64,000 nucleotides of DNA, taken from Cercis canadensis (taxonomy: Eukaryota > Streptophyta > Magnoliopsida > Fabales > Fabaceae). Position numbers and translations under genes: made by a program. Below, piece after piece: positions 36,255-52,345 of this stretch (its first letter is position 1; every line of letters starts with the position of its first letter). The stretch lies in NCBI GenBank assembly GCA_003255065.1, contig QAOA01004158.1, positions 187,537-251,536 of the forward strand, given 5' to 3'. The notes under the pieces were generated by a model. That model made no database searches. It was not told the DNA's origin and worked only from the letters and a program-made list of their open reading frames with translations.

Positions 36255-39200
36255 ATGAACTCCCAACACAATGGAGTTCACTTCCTCTTTGTTCCAACTC
36301 TGTTGCTTGTGCTGTACTGTTTTATGGCTCCTACTAGTATTGCTGTGCTTGAAGTCCTCAACATTAACACCGACCAGTCTTCTCTTCTTGCCTTCAAAGA
36401 CCATATCACTTATGACCCCAATAATTTCCTTGCCAAAAACTGGTCAGTTAAAACCCCTGTTTGCAATTGGTTTGGCATCACTTGTGCTTCTTCCCACCTT
36501 AGAGTTACTGCCCTCAATCTCTCTCACATGAATCTTGTTGGAACCATTCCTCCTCATATGGGGAACCTGTCCTTCCTTTCTAAGCTAGATCTTTCTAGCA
36601 ATACATTTCATGGTTCCCTTCCTAGTGAATTGGCTCAGTTACGTAGAGTGAAACAAATTCACCTAGGATTCAACAACTTCAGTGGGGATATCCCATCATG
36701 GTTTGTGTTCTTACCGAAACTTGAACAGTTGTGGTTAGGCTATAACAATTTCACAGGTAAGATCACACCCTCCTTATTCAACCTAACTTCATTGCAAATA
36801 CTTCAGCTTTCTAGTAACAAACTTTGGGGTTTTCTACCCTCCAACTTCTTCAACGCCCCTGCATTACAATTGGTGGATGTTTCTGATAACAAAATCTCAG
36901 GCTTTATCCCAAACTCTGTTTTCAACATATCATCGCTTCAACATATCAATCTCGGCCAAAACAACCTTTCTGGTGTAGTCCCCGAAAATATCTTCTATTA
37001 CCTTCCTAAATTGGAGCGGTTTAGCTTAAAATACAACCAGTTCGTTGGAGAAATTCCACTTAGCCTATTTAATTGTAAGCGACTACAAGTTTTGTCATTA
37101 AATCACAATAGTTTCAAGGGAAATATACCAAGAGAAATCGGGAACTTGACAATGCTTAATTCTTTATACCTTGGCTACAACAATTTGCAAGGTATGATTC
37201 ATTCCTTTAGTTTACAAATAACCTTGTTAACTCTGATATTTGAAATACAAGGATACATACTACCCTGCCATAGAATCAAAAATTCATTTTTTTTAATTGA
37301 AATTTATATGTTTGAAATGAGAAAAATCTTTTGAAAGAGACATGAAATGTCTAAAAATGTGGATATCTTGGATTTATTATTGATGTGCACAATGCTTTCA
37401 AATTTTGAAATGTGATACAATTATTTCTATTATAAATGACAGGTACAATACCAAATGAGATTGGAAATCTATATAATCTAGAGATTTTGAATCTCATAGT
37501 TGCCAACCTAAGTGGTCAAATTCCATCAGAAATTTTTAATATTTCTACAATAATAGAAATTTCCCTAGTAGTGAATCAACTCTCAGGCAGTTTACCTATG
37601 ACCTTAGGCTCCATGACTCCAAATCTTAAGTTCTTATTATTAGGTGGTAATTATCTCAGTGGAAAAATCCCAAGCTCTATTTCCAATGCTTCATTGCTCA
37701 CTAGTCTAGATTTGGCAGAAACTTCATTTTCTGGCTACATTCCAGACATATTTGATAATTTAAGGAAGCTCGAATTGCTTAACTTTGCAAAGAATAATTT
37801 GACTTCTAACCCTTCCAATCCAGAGTTGAATATCATAAATTCTTTAAGTAGTAGTAACTATCTAAGAATAGTATCCTTCTCAAGAAATCCTTTGAACTCA
37901 ATCCTTCCAATGTCGATTGGCAATCTCTCCACTTCTCTAGAGCAGTTGGAATTTGGGATTTGTGGAATGAGGGGTAGCATTCCACCAAATATTGGCAACT
38001 TAAGTCGCTTAATATTACTTGACCTTGGTCAAAATCAACTGACTGGAACCATTCCAACAGAAATAGGGAAGTTACAAGAGTTACAAGCTCTCTCTCTTCG
38101 TGGGAACCTGTTAGAAGGACTTCTTCCACGTGCAATATGTCAACTCAAGAGCTTGTGGTCATCAGACTTGGGTATTAACAGTTTTTCCGGACGAATACGT
38201 ACTTGCTTGAGTAACCTTAACTATTGAGGGAGTTTTCACTCGATGGTAATATGTTGAACTCAACAATACCTTCTGATTTGCTGAGCCTCACATATTTATT
38301 AAATTTAAGCTTGTCCTCAAATGAGCTAATAGGACCTCTCCCACTAGGTATTGGAAATTTAAGAGTTTTGACAGAGCTTTATTTAGCAGATAATCAGTTC
38401 TCAGGTAACATTCCAAGCACCATGGGAGGACTTCAAGATTTAAGTCATCTTCACTTGCAACGAAATAAATTGGAAGGACCTATCCCTGAATCTTTTGGCA
38501 GTTTGGTGAGTTTGGAAGAACTTTATTTATCAGAAAACAATTTATCTGGTGTTATACCCAAGTCTTTAGAGGGACTTGTGCATATGAAGTTTTTCAATGT
38601 CTCTTTCAATAAATTAGAAGGAGAGATTCCAAGTGGTGGGCCTTTTAGAAACTTGTCTTCTCAATCATTCATGGGGAATGAAGGACTTTGTGGTCCTCCA
38701 CACTTGCAAGTCCCAAAATGCAAAACTACTGCATCTAGCAAATCCCCAAAAACTACTGCAATTGTGCTGAAAATTGTTTTGCCCGCTGGGTTTGCCACAT
38801 TAATGTTTATATCGACTTTCTTATATGTGCTAAAATGCAAAAATCACAGCGAGTCGTCTAACCCAGAGCAAGATTCAACAGTGACAACATGGAGAAGAAT
38901 TTCATATCATGAACTTCGGCAAGCTACAAATCAGTTTAGTGATGTCAATTTACTTGGTATAGGGAGCTTTGGAAAAGTATATAAAGGAATACTCGACGAC
39001 GGGATGAATGTTGCAGTAAAAGTTTTCAATTTGGAGCTTGAAGGAGGATTTAGAAGCTTTGATTCTGAATGTGAAGTGCTACGAAATGTCCGCCATCGAA
39101 ATCTTATAAAAGTCATTAGCAGTTGCAGTAATGATATTGACTTCAAGGCATTGGTTTTGAGTTACATGCCTAACGGGAGTTTAGAGAGGTGGTTATACTC

Positions 39201-39956
39201 CGACAATCGTGGGTTGAGTATAATGCAAAGGTTGAACATAATGATTGATGTTGCAGCAGCATTGGATTATCTACATCATGGTTGTTCTATACCAATTGTG
39301 CATTGTGATTTAAAACCCAATAACGTATTGCTAGATCAGGATATGATTGCACATGTGACTGATTTTGGCATTGCAAAACTCTTGGGTGGAGATTCCTTGA
39401 CACACACTATGACACTAGCCACAATGGGTTATATGGCTCCAGGTGATGTTTCTAAATCATTTTCAACTAACTTTTTTGTTTCTTGCAAATATATCATGTT
39501 GTATAAATATTTCTAATATGTCGAAACTTTTTCTAAGTTCATATCATAATATCAAATATCTTAAGAATTTTTTTCCCCTTACATGTAGAGTATGGAATGG
39601 AAGGAATTGTTTCTAGGCAAGGTGATGTATATAGCTATGGTATTTTGCTTATGGAAACCTTCACTAGAAAGAAGCCCACAGATGAAATGTTCAATGGAGA
39701 ATTTAGCATCAAGCACTGGGTGAAAGATTCGTACCCTGATGCAATAATTGATTTTATTGGTGGCCAACTGGTTACAGAAAACAGAGGACAATTAGCTATT
39801 AAGAAGGACTGCTTATTATCAATCATGGGGTTAGCATTGGATTGTTCAGCAGATTCTCCAAATGAAAGGAGAAATATGAAAGATGTCTTAGCTACACTCA
39901 AGAAGATCAAAATCAAGTTTTTGAATGAATCTAGAAATCTCAGAGCATCTGTTTGA
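36255..39956 (+). pseudogene. RLK-4: LRR receptor-like kinase with a single frameshift
   Basis: Same layout as RLK-1: exon 1 36255-37191, exon 2 37443-39442, exon 3 39589-39956. Exon 2 is 2000 nt against 2001 in RLK-1, -3 and -6. The missing base is near 38218 (CCTTAACTATTG against CCTTACATTATTG), giving an immediate TGA at 38225. As written it would yield a secreted 573-aa LRR-only protein without membrane segment or kinase. All downstream sequence is open from 38228: membrane segment, GIGSFGKVYKG, VAVK, HCD, DFG and APE. It may be a very young pseudogene, an expressed truncated receptor, or a base error. Confidence 0.85.
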
Positions 39957-40947
39957 GTTTATCTACAAATTTTTTAAGGTAAGTATTTTTCTTTCCACAC
40001 TTGAAAGTTTTCTGAGTAACTAATAAAGTCTTTTAAGCCTCAAGGCACTTATTTTTATTAGTCATATGAAGTAGCGGTATTGTTTAACTGCCATAATAAT
40101 AAAATTATATCTTCTCTATATAATTTCAGCTAAACTAATGTAGGAAAGAGTTATAGGATTGACATTCAAACATGTTTGTTGGCTAAAGACATACATGCCT
40201 TGTGCAAGCAATAAACCAGTTTATTAATTAGCCTAATGGGTTTGATTTTACTTGATCCAGGGGACATTGGATCAATCTTCAAACTGATCCTTGGAGCTGA
40301 AATAAACGTTGCTATGAAGAATCTCAAGTAGTCATTAGTGTGTCCGTGTGTGTTGTGATTTTCATTCGAACATTCAAGTCAAGTAAGTAAACTATTACAT
40401 GGTTTGAGTGTATGACTTTAAGATATTACACAAAATAATATGATATACAAATTGATATGCCACAAACCTTGTATTTGAATTCAAATAATTAAATGAATAA
40501 CAGTTTAATAATCCTATCAAAATCATGAAACTGCCATCCCTTCTCAACTCCTACCTCCAACACAATTAAATTCTTGTTACTGAATGAATTCCTACCATAG
40601 CAGCCTAAGGGAATCATCCCACAACCTTCATGCACATAAACTACAAAACCCTGTAGCATATTCTCCAATTCATGATACCAAAGAATCTTTGAGGACTAAA
40701 TAGTAATTTCATTTGGTGCTTTCTATGAGCACCATTTTAAAACACAAACCAAATTGGTGCATGCAATTGAATTTGGATAACGTGGCCCAATCCTCCAATA
40801 GCCTGCTGCACATGTAAGCACATCTCCAATCTCAACACACAGGCTGTTGCTCTCAGCTTCATATGTAGGACATTATAGTACACACGCTAATTAAGTTCTT
40901 CATTGACTAGTGACATTCCTATTTTCTTCCTTGAGCTGTCGGGAAAA
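39957..40947. other. Spacer between RLK-4 and AGPase relic C
   Basis: Carries the conserved putative 3'-UTR intron signals (GTAAGTATTT near 39979) and the block at 40239-40385. From about 40500 it equals the pre-AGPase DNA also seen at 5760, 47060 and 62800. The 40903 frame that runs into AGPase exon 1 is 5' UTR up to the ATG at 40948. Confidence 0.5.
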
Positions 40948-45189
<4,242 letters not shown>

Positions 45190-45192
<3 letters not shown>

Positions 45193-45813
45193 ATTTCAAG
45201 GGAAATATACCAAGAGAGATTGGGAACTTGACAATACTCAAGGAGCTGAACCTTAGCTTCAACAGTTTGTAAGGTATGATTCATCTCATTTAACACTCGT
45301 TAACACTGATATGCGACATACCTTGTTAATAGTATTTTCAAGGTATGTTTGATATGAGAAATTCATTTGAGATATATCTTATCTAAATGTGATCAAATTG
45401 TTATTGGTTATGTGAAAAATATTTTTTTAAAAAAAATAGAAAAAGAAAGTATATGATGTACAATGATAGCTTTCAAAATTTGCAACTATAATTGAATTAT
45501 TCCTATTATTGCAGGTAGAATACCAAATGAGATTGGGCATCTACATAGACTTAAAAAGAAAATTATGCTTTTAATTTTATTTTGTATTGTCTGTCCTTGA
45601 GGATTTTTTCTCCCCTTCTATGTAGAGTATGGATTGGAAGGAATTGTTTGTAGGCAAGGTGATGTGTATAGCTATTGCATTTTGATTATGGAAACTTTCA
45701 CAGGAAAAAAGACCACAGATAAAATGTTTCATGGAGAATTTAGCATTAAGTACTGGGTAAAACAGTCCTGATGTAGTAATTGATATTGTTGATGCTCAAT
45801 TATTGACAAAATT
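45190..45813 (+). pseudogene. RLK relic C: LRR scrap, exon 2 start and kinase C-lobe scrap
   Basis: 45190-45273 is the end of RLK exon 1 fused to AGPase. 45515-45557 is the start of exon 2 (GRIPNEIGHLHRL) with a proper TTGCAG acceptor. 45626-45813 is the start of exon 3 (EYGLEGIVCRQGDVYSYCILIMETF), broken near 45765 and ending at ATGCTCAATTATTGACAAA. It has the same plan as relic A at 10110-10894, so both descend from one old RLK copy that had already lost most of exon 2. Confidence 0.8.
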
Positions 45814-45815
45814 AA

Positions 45816-46499
45816 ATATGATGTTCTATACCAGTTGTGCATTGTGATTAAAAACCCAATTACGTATTGCTAGATCAAGATATGATTGCACATGTGACTG
45901 ATTTTGGCATTGCAAAACTCTTGGGTGGAGATTCCTTGACACACTATGACACTAGCCACAATGGGTTATATGGCTCCAGGTGATTTTCTAAATCATTTTC
46001 AACTAACTTTTTTGTTTCTTGCAAATATATCATGTTGTATAAATATTTCTAATATGTCGAAACATTTTCTAAGTTCATATCATTATATCAAATATCTTAA
46101 GAATTTTTTTCCCCTTACATGTAGAATATGGATTGGAAGGAATTGTTTCTACTTTCTAGGCAAGGTGATATATATAGCTATGGTATTTTGCTTATGGAAA
46201 CTTTCACTGGAAAGAAGCCCACAGATGAAATGTTCTATGGAGAATTTAGCATCAAGCACAGGGTAAAAGATTCGTACCCTGATGCAATAATTGATTTTAT
46301 TGGTGGCCAACTGTTAACAGAAGACAGAGGACAATTAGTTGTTAAGAAGGACTGCTTATTATCAATCATGGGGTTAGCATTGGATTGTTCAGCAGATTCT
46401 CCGAATGAAAGGAGAAATATCAAAGATTTCTTAGCTGCACTTAAGAATATCAAAATCAAGTTTTTGAATGAACCTAGAAATCCCAGAGCATCTGTTTGA
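45816..46499 (+). pseudogene. RLK-5: kinase tail of an LRR receptor kinase
   Basis: 45820-45979 covers the end of exon 2 from the catalytic loop (SIPVVHCD, then TAA, KPNYVLLDQDMIAHVTDFGIAKLLGG), with a 2-bp loss in the THTMT region. 46125-46499 is exon 3, with a 7-bp insertion near 46151 that shifts frame, then SRQGDIYSYGILLMETFTG through RNPRASV and TGA. The LRRs, membrane segment and N-lobe are missing. It follows relic C directly, so a deletion has joined an older RLK relic to a younger RLK tail. Confidence 0.82.
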
Positions 46500-47308
46500 G
46501 TTTGTTTACAAGTTTTTTAAGGTAAGTATTTTTCTTTCCATGCTTAAAAGCTTTCTGAGTAACTAATAAAGTCTTTTAAGTCACAAGGCGCTTATTTTTA
46601 TTAGTCATATGAAGTAGCCGTATTGTTAAACTGCCATAATAATAAAATTATATATTCTCTATATAATTTCAGCTAAACTAATGTAGGAAAGAGTTATAGG
46701 ATTGACATTCAAACATGTTTGTTGGCTAAAGACACACATGCCTTGTGCAAGCAATAAACCAGGTTATTAGCTTAATGGGTTTGATTTTACTTGATCCAGG
46801 GGAGATTGGATCAATCTTCAAACTGATCCTTGGAGCTGAAATAAACGCTGCTATGAAGAATCTCAAGCAGTCATTAGTGTGTGCCTGTGTGTGTTGTGGT
46901 TTTCATTCGAACATTCAAGTCAAGTAGGTAAACTATTACATGGTTTGAATATATGACTTTAAGATATTACACAAAATAATATGATATACAAATTGATATG
47001 CCACAAACCTTGTATTTGACTTCAAATAATTAAATGAATAACAGTTTAATAATCCTATCAAAATCATGAAACTGCCATCCCTTCTCAACTCCTACCTCCA
47101 ACACAATTATAAATTCTTGTTACTGAATGAATTCCTACCATAACAGCCTAAGGGAATCATTCCACAACCTTCATGCACATAAACTACAAAACCCCGTAGC
47201 ATGTTCTCCAATTCATGATACCAAAGAATCTTTGATAGTAATTTCATTAGGTGCTATAAGAGTGATATATGTGTTGGTGATTTTGTCTAGTGCTTCTTCC
47301 TATGGTAG
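46500..47308. other. Spacer after RLK-5
   Basis: Same order as after RLK-1 and RLK-4, including the conserved block at 46780-46927. At about 47245 pre-AGPase spacer jumps into the intron before AGPase exon 3, so AGPase exons 1 and 2 are deleted here. Confidence 0.5.
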
Positions 47309-47462
47309 GTTCCCATTGGAGGTGCATACAGGCTTATTGATGTGCCAATGAGCAATTGCATCAACAGTGAGATCAACAAAGTGTACATTCTCACTCAGTT
47401 CAACTCAGCATCACTCAACATGCATATTACTCGTGCTTAGAAATCCTAAAGCATTAGATTGA
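47309..47462 (+). pseudogene. AGPase relic D joined to an RLK stop-codon scrap
   Basis: 47309-47438 is AGPase exon 3 ([20 protein letters not shown] to NMHITRA), ending mid-exon at CGTGCTTA. It runs directly into 47438-47462, the last codons of the old RLK relic (RNPKALD, TGA), the counterpart of 10871-10894. The deletion between them removed the remainder of both genes. Confidence 0.78.
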
Positions 47463-48000
47463 GTTTCTCTTATCATAAGTATTTTTATTTCCATGATTAA
47501 AAGTTTTTTAAATTATCAGGAACTCGTTTTTAATTGTCATGTGCACTAGCTGCATGGTTAAACTACCATAATATTATTCTTCACTACTAACTTATAATAT
47601 TCCATCTATTGCAGAATATCCATATTCCAATGAAACTAATCTATCCAAAGAAATTCAATTTTATAGGCCAAAAAGAAAATTTAAATTTTGACACAATGAC
47701 AATATATGCTTTAAGGTCCATTTGAATAAATAATTTATTTAAATTCTTATATAAAAAAAATTTATACCATATGCTCTTTTTAAATTAAACTATTTAAGGG
47801 CTACCATCACACAATCTAATTTCACACTACCAACACCAACAACATCCAACTCATTATCAAAGCCAATTAAATAATTCCAACACCACAAGCATTATAAGTA
47901 TCAACGCTAGTGATCAATATTCCAAGTCAATATAATATTAATGAAGAGTTAGATTCCACCACCATCTTAGGATGGGAAAGCTTTGGTGACAATTTCTTCT
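47463..48000. other. AT-rich spacer
   Basis: It parallels 10895-11250 and 15640-15970 with one AT-rich insertion near 47712-47800. No gene seen. Confidence 0.45.
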
Positions 48001-48008
48001 GGTGGGAC

Positions 48009-48851
48009 CAGTGTTTTAAAAACCGGACTAGACTGGGCAGTTCGACCGGTGGCTAGTAAGAAAACCGATCCAGTTCATACCCCTAAATTGTTGTAGCGGT
48101 TAAATCGGTGAAAATCGCCCAAACCGATGAACCGGTCCAGTTTTGAAAAATCGGACGGCTTGCAAAATTTGTGAATTGAAAGGGAAATCGCCCTCACCTT
48201 TGCTTCAAATGTGGCATTCTTTGCCACTATGACATATCAATATATAAACATATTTATTAATAAAATAGTTAAGAAATTAATTTTTTTCCCATCCAAATCA
48301 TTAGGACAACTAAAAAGACTTGTATTTATTGTTACACAAAAATTATTTATTAGATTTATTTAATATTAAATATTTAAATATATAAAAATTATAACACATA
48401 ATCACACATTACACATGTTTTATATGTTATGATTATCTAATTTTTTTTATTTTAGAAATTATGAACTTGATCATGTTAAAAGTATGTGAAGTTGTAAGAA
48501 ATGTTGGCTATTGAAATAATCTAATTTTGTTATAAGTCACTATTTTAAATTAGATGTATATAGATTAGGTTGTTATATTTTTTTATTTTAGTTATTTGAA
48601 TCTTTAAATTTGAGACTTTCACTTATGAGTTAAGTTTAATGATTTGTGATTTATCTTCTATGTTTTATTTTTTGTTAATCTTTAAGTTTAAAAAAAGTTT
48701 TGATTCAACCGGTNTGATTTATCTTCTATGTTTTATTTTTTGTTAATCTTTAAGTTTAAAAAAAGTTTTCATTCAACCGGTCTAACCGCATGGTCCGACC
48801 AATATTTTTTGCCAAAACGGTTTGTTCACCGATTTGATTTTTAAAACATTA
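48009..48851. mobile_element. Non-autonomous hAT-type element
   Basis: Flanked by the 8-bp repeat GGTGGGAC (48001-48008 and 48852-48859). The paralogous spacer near 15970 has the empty site TGGTGGGACAACAG. Ends are CAGTGTTTTAAAAACCGG on the left and TAATGTTTTAAAAATC read inward from the right. Subterminal CCGGTT/AACCGG motifs lie at both ends. The interior is AT-rich with no transposase. A 67-bp duplication flanks the N at 48714, so the real element is probably about 775 bp. Confidence 0.85.
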
Positions 48852-49379
48852 GGTGGGACAACAACTGGTCAACATTCCAAGTCAATATAATTGAATAGTG
48901 ATAACATTTCATATTTGCTTTACCACTGAAATATCAAAATAATTTCACTATTACTTTATGGTAGAAGTTTTAAATTTGATCCCATTAAAACGAATAGAAT
49001 TTAATTATAGGAGGGACGAAAAAAAAAAACAAATATTATTTACATATAACTTCTTATAATTGTTTAAAACTACAAATACATTTTGGGTCACTATAAGAAA
49101 ATGATTATTTTTTTAAAAAAATTCTAATAGAACAAAATATTATTTGAATTTTTTAAAAATTTTAATAATAATTCTAATGGAAGAAATTTTGTTAAAATTG
49201 TAACAATAATTCTAATAATAATGTAATTCTGTTGAATTTTTTTTGTAAAAATTACCGTTAAAATTATTTAAATTTTTGTTTAAAGAATGCCAAAAAAATA
49301 TTTCAACGAGATATATCGTTAGAATTTTTTTCTAATTTTTTGTTGGTTCTAATAAAAGGAAATAGCTTAAACCCTTAAT

Positions 49380-49560
49380 AAAACAAATCAAAATAAAGGA
49401 GAGAAATAAACGAAAGAGGGCAGAACTTCGAACAAGAAGAAACGCAAGAGGGGAACCTCCCTTCCCCACCTCGCCTCCGAGGTCCAGAGGAAGAACCCGG
49501 TTGCTAGCCGTCTAAGTAAGGAGTCCTAAGGTGAAAACTTCACCCACTTTCTCTTTATTT
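49380..49560 (+). other. GC-richer 5'-UTR-like segment inside the CACTA element
   Basis: This part of the element is clearly richer in G and C than its surroundings (GGGGAACCTCCCTTCCCC region). It is followed by a donor-like TCTAAGTAAGGAG, then by TCTCTCT-rich DNA. It looks like captured promoter or first-exon DNA, plausibly from the same glucosyltransferase gene. That link is inferred from position only. Confidence 0.35.
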
Positions 49561-50931
49561 TCGATTTACCTTCTTCCCTGGTTTCTATCTCTCTCTGAAC
49601 TTGGTTTTCCCCTCTGTTTCTCTCTCTAAAAATGGAAGAAATTGGGGACGGGGTGGGAAATCGCTGCCATCAGCGGCGCCACCCTTCCCTCTATTTGCTT
49701 CTATTTTGGCTTTATCTGTTTGATTCCTTGCCTGAATTTTTTTTTTAAAATTCTTTTCTAGGTTTTATCTCTCTAAAAATTGGGGGTGAATGGGAACGGG
49801 ATGGAACCTCTCTGCTGCCGCTGGACTCTCTCTATTTCTATTTCCTATTTTTGACATTATTGTTTCAGGTGGATTATGAAGAGGTCATTTTTTTGTGGCA
49901 TGTAGATAAGAAAGATTTTCTTCTTTGGACCATTACTAGCATTACAACGTTGTTCCATAATCTCCGTAATAGAGATATCCTCTAGGATTTTAGTCCACAC
50001 GAGGAATATAATATAATTTTTTTTTTCTTGGTTGAATAGAGGAATATACTATAATTGAAGCAACCTTGTGGAGACAGAAATTCTACTTGTTTTCTGAAGA
50101 GGGTTTATGAATTAATTTTAAATGTTTTGAAGCTTAAGGCTTTCTAGATACTGGCAGTATATATAGTAAAATGTTCCAGTTATTCTTGTTAAGAAATGGA
50201 TTGGATAGTAAAGACCAGTCTCCATGGTCTTTATGTACTCTGTGTGTGACAACTAGGTGGCTCTACTTTGTATATGTTAGGACCAACCAGGCAATATGTG
50301 AATGCTGCAATTTTTTTCGCTTGCATTTTGTTTATCTTAATCTAAATGTTAACAAATAAGAGCACTCAGTAGGGATTCAAATTTAGTATGGCTGTCGAAA
50401 CTGCTTTCTCCTTGAGGTGCTTTTAGTTCTTGTGGAGTTATAAGGTTCATCTGGAATCTAAGGACTCTTTCAAAGTTCAAACAACTTAATACAAAAGAGG
50501 GATTATATGAACCTTTGATGCAATTTAGTGCAAAATATATCAAATGATATGTTGGAAGTGATTCTGTAGTGCTTTTATTTTCTTCTGTCAAGATTCTCCT
50601 GACTTGTAATATTGGAACTGAATCTTTTTCTTCTTAAAGGAATTGTTTACTAGATGTTGACTTTCGGGAATGGAACCCCCTCAAGATTAATGTGTATTGA
50701 GATCATAGCTTTTGATTTTGTTTCTTATTGAATGAAATGGCATTAATGAAGGAGGTAATTCAATCTCAACTATCTACAGGATTGATTTTTGTATGTTACC
50801 AGCACCCCCAGCAATTTGATGATATAAGTCTCGCCTTTCAATTACATTATAATTATTTACTTTAGTTGCCATGAAATATGTTTTGTATTCCTTTCCCTTT
50901 GTCGCTTAAGAGCTTTGCTTTTCTTTGTCAA

Positions 50932-52345
50932 GATATTAGTGAACTTGAGCACTCCAATCAGGATAATCTGCCAAGAGTAACAGTTGTTATGCCTCTCAAA
51001 GGATTTGGGGAGCACAATTTACAGAATTGGAGGAGTCGAGTAAGAGATTATCGGATGAATACCACTGGGAGTTTGTTGATGATGCTCTTCTTGACTTCTT
51101 GTTGAAAATATATTGACTTTTTGTAATTTTTAACTTGATCTTAAGAGTTTAGTTTTAGGATTTTTTGTCATTCTGGAGATACTATTAAAAATTCTGTTTT
51201 TTCTATGACAATTGGCATTTAATTATGGTATTTGGAGATCTTTTTGATCTAATACTTAGAATTTTGGAATTTGAATTCACTTTGCAAGTTATTAAGTTTT
51301 CCTTTGTTGTAGTATCATTACGCTTTTCGTTTGAGCTTCTCCTTTTAATAAAAAATTTATGTTCATTATGAGTCTATTCTTATACAAATGCAAATAACAT
51401 CTCTCTATGGTGGCCCACTAGAGTTTCTTTTTTTGGTAGAAAGTACAGAGGATCCAGCTTACCATGCTGTGTCACGACTAATATCAGAATATGAGGTATA
51501 ATGAAGTCCATAAATTATTTTATTCTTCTCATAAATAAGTTATACAATCTTGTATATAGACACATTTCAGTTTGTTTTTCTTTCCCAAGGCCCTGCGTGG
51601 AAGAAGTGAAACTTCCATATTGAAGCTAGATTCTGGTCTTTTTGGTGGTCTTTTTGGCTGATGCATCCAAGAAATTAGATACTAACTACTTTGATTGTCT
51701 ACAGATGCATGCTGATGACTTTAGGCAGGACCGTTATGGTGTAGTCTCAGGACTTAGAGATGGTGGATATTCTGATGATATGATTCTTGCAGCTATAGCT
51801 GGTATATCTGCAATTCTCTTTGCAAATTGTTTGGCTATGACACTTAGATCGTTGTATATAGCATCTTTGTCAATATAGCTCATAAAAATTTATGACCATT
51901 CATCCATAAAGAAGTTGGTTCCAATAGAAAAAATATTACACTCTAAGTGCATTATGCTTGTGCGTGTTTGATGTTTATTCATGCACATCTTGCATAAACC
52001 TTATGTTCTTTGAAAGTATTTTCTTTCGAGTAGTAATTTTTTTAAATTTATTTTCCTAGTTTTCTGTTCCTGTCTATTATGTTATTGATTACTATGATAG
52101 TATGATATCATCCCTTTCAGGGGCTTACAAAAGGCTCATTACTTCTCCTCCAGTGGCTGTCTTTCCTCATCCCCTTGCCAGTCATCTTACTTTTGGAAGG
52201 TAGATATTTACTCATCTGAAATTAAGCATCTTTCTTTATTATATGTTTGAATTATTTTTGGAATTACTTGAGGAAACAAACATTTGTTTTGGAGTCATAT
52301 ACAACAAAGGTTAATTGGATCATGAACCATCCGTGCCTTGTTTGC
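50932..52345 (+). pseudogene. Ceramide glucosyltransferase fragments captured in the CACTA element
   Basis: Exon-like blocks in order: 50932-51039 (LPRVTVVMPLKGFGEHNLQN), 51394-51495 (GGPLEFLFLVESTEDPAYHA), 51715-51801 (MHADDFRQDRYGVVSGLRDG), 52121-52199 (RLITSPPVAVFPHPLAS) and about 52252-52335 (NYLRKQTFVLESYTTKVNW). These match UDP-glucose:ceramide glucosyltransferase (GT21 family), which makes glucosylceramide at the ER/Golgi. Several splice sites survive (GTAAGAG after 51039, CTACAG before 51715, TTTCAG before 52121). The acceptor before 51394 reads CAA. The region between the second and third blocks, which should hold the DDD metal-binding motif, is missing, so no active enzyme is possible. 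Introns were kept, so capture was from DNA, not mRNA. Confidence 0.85.
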
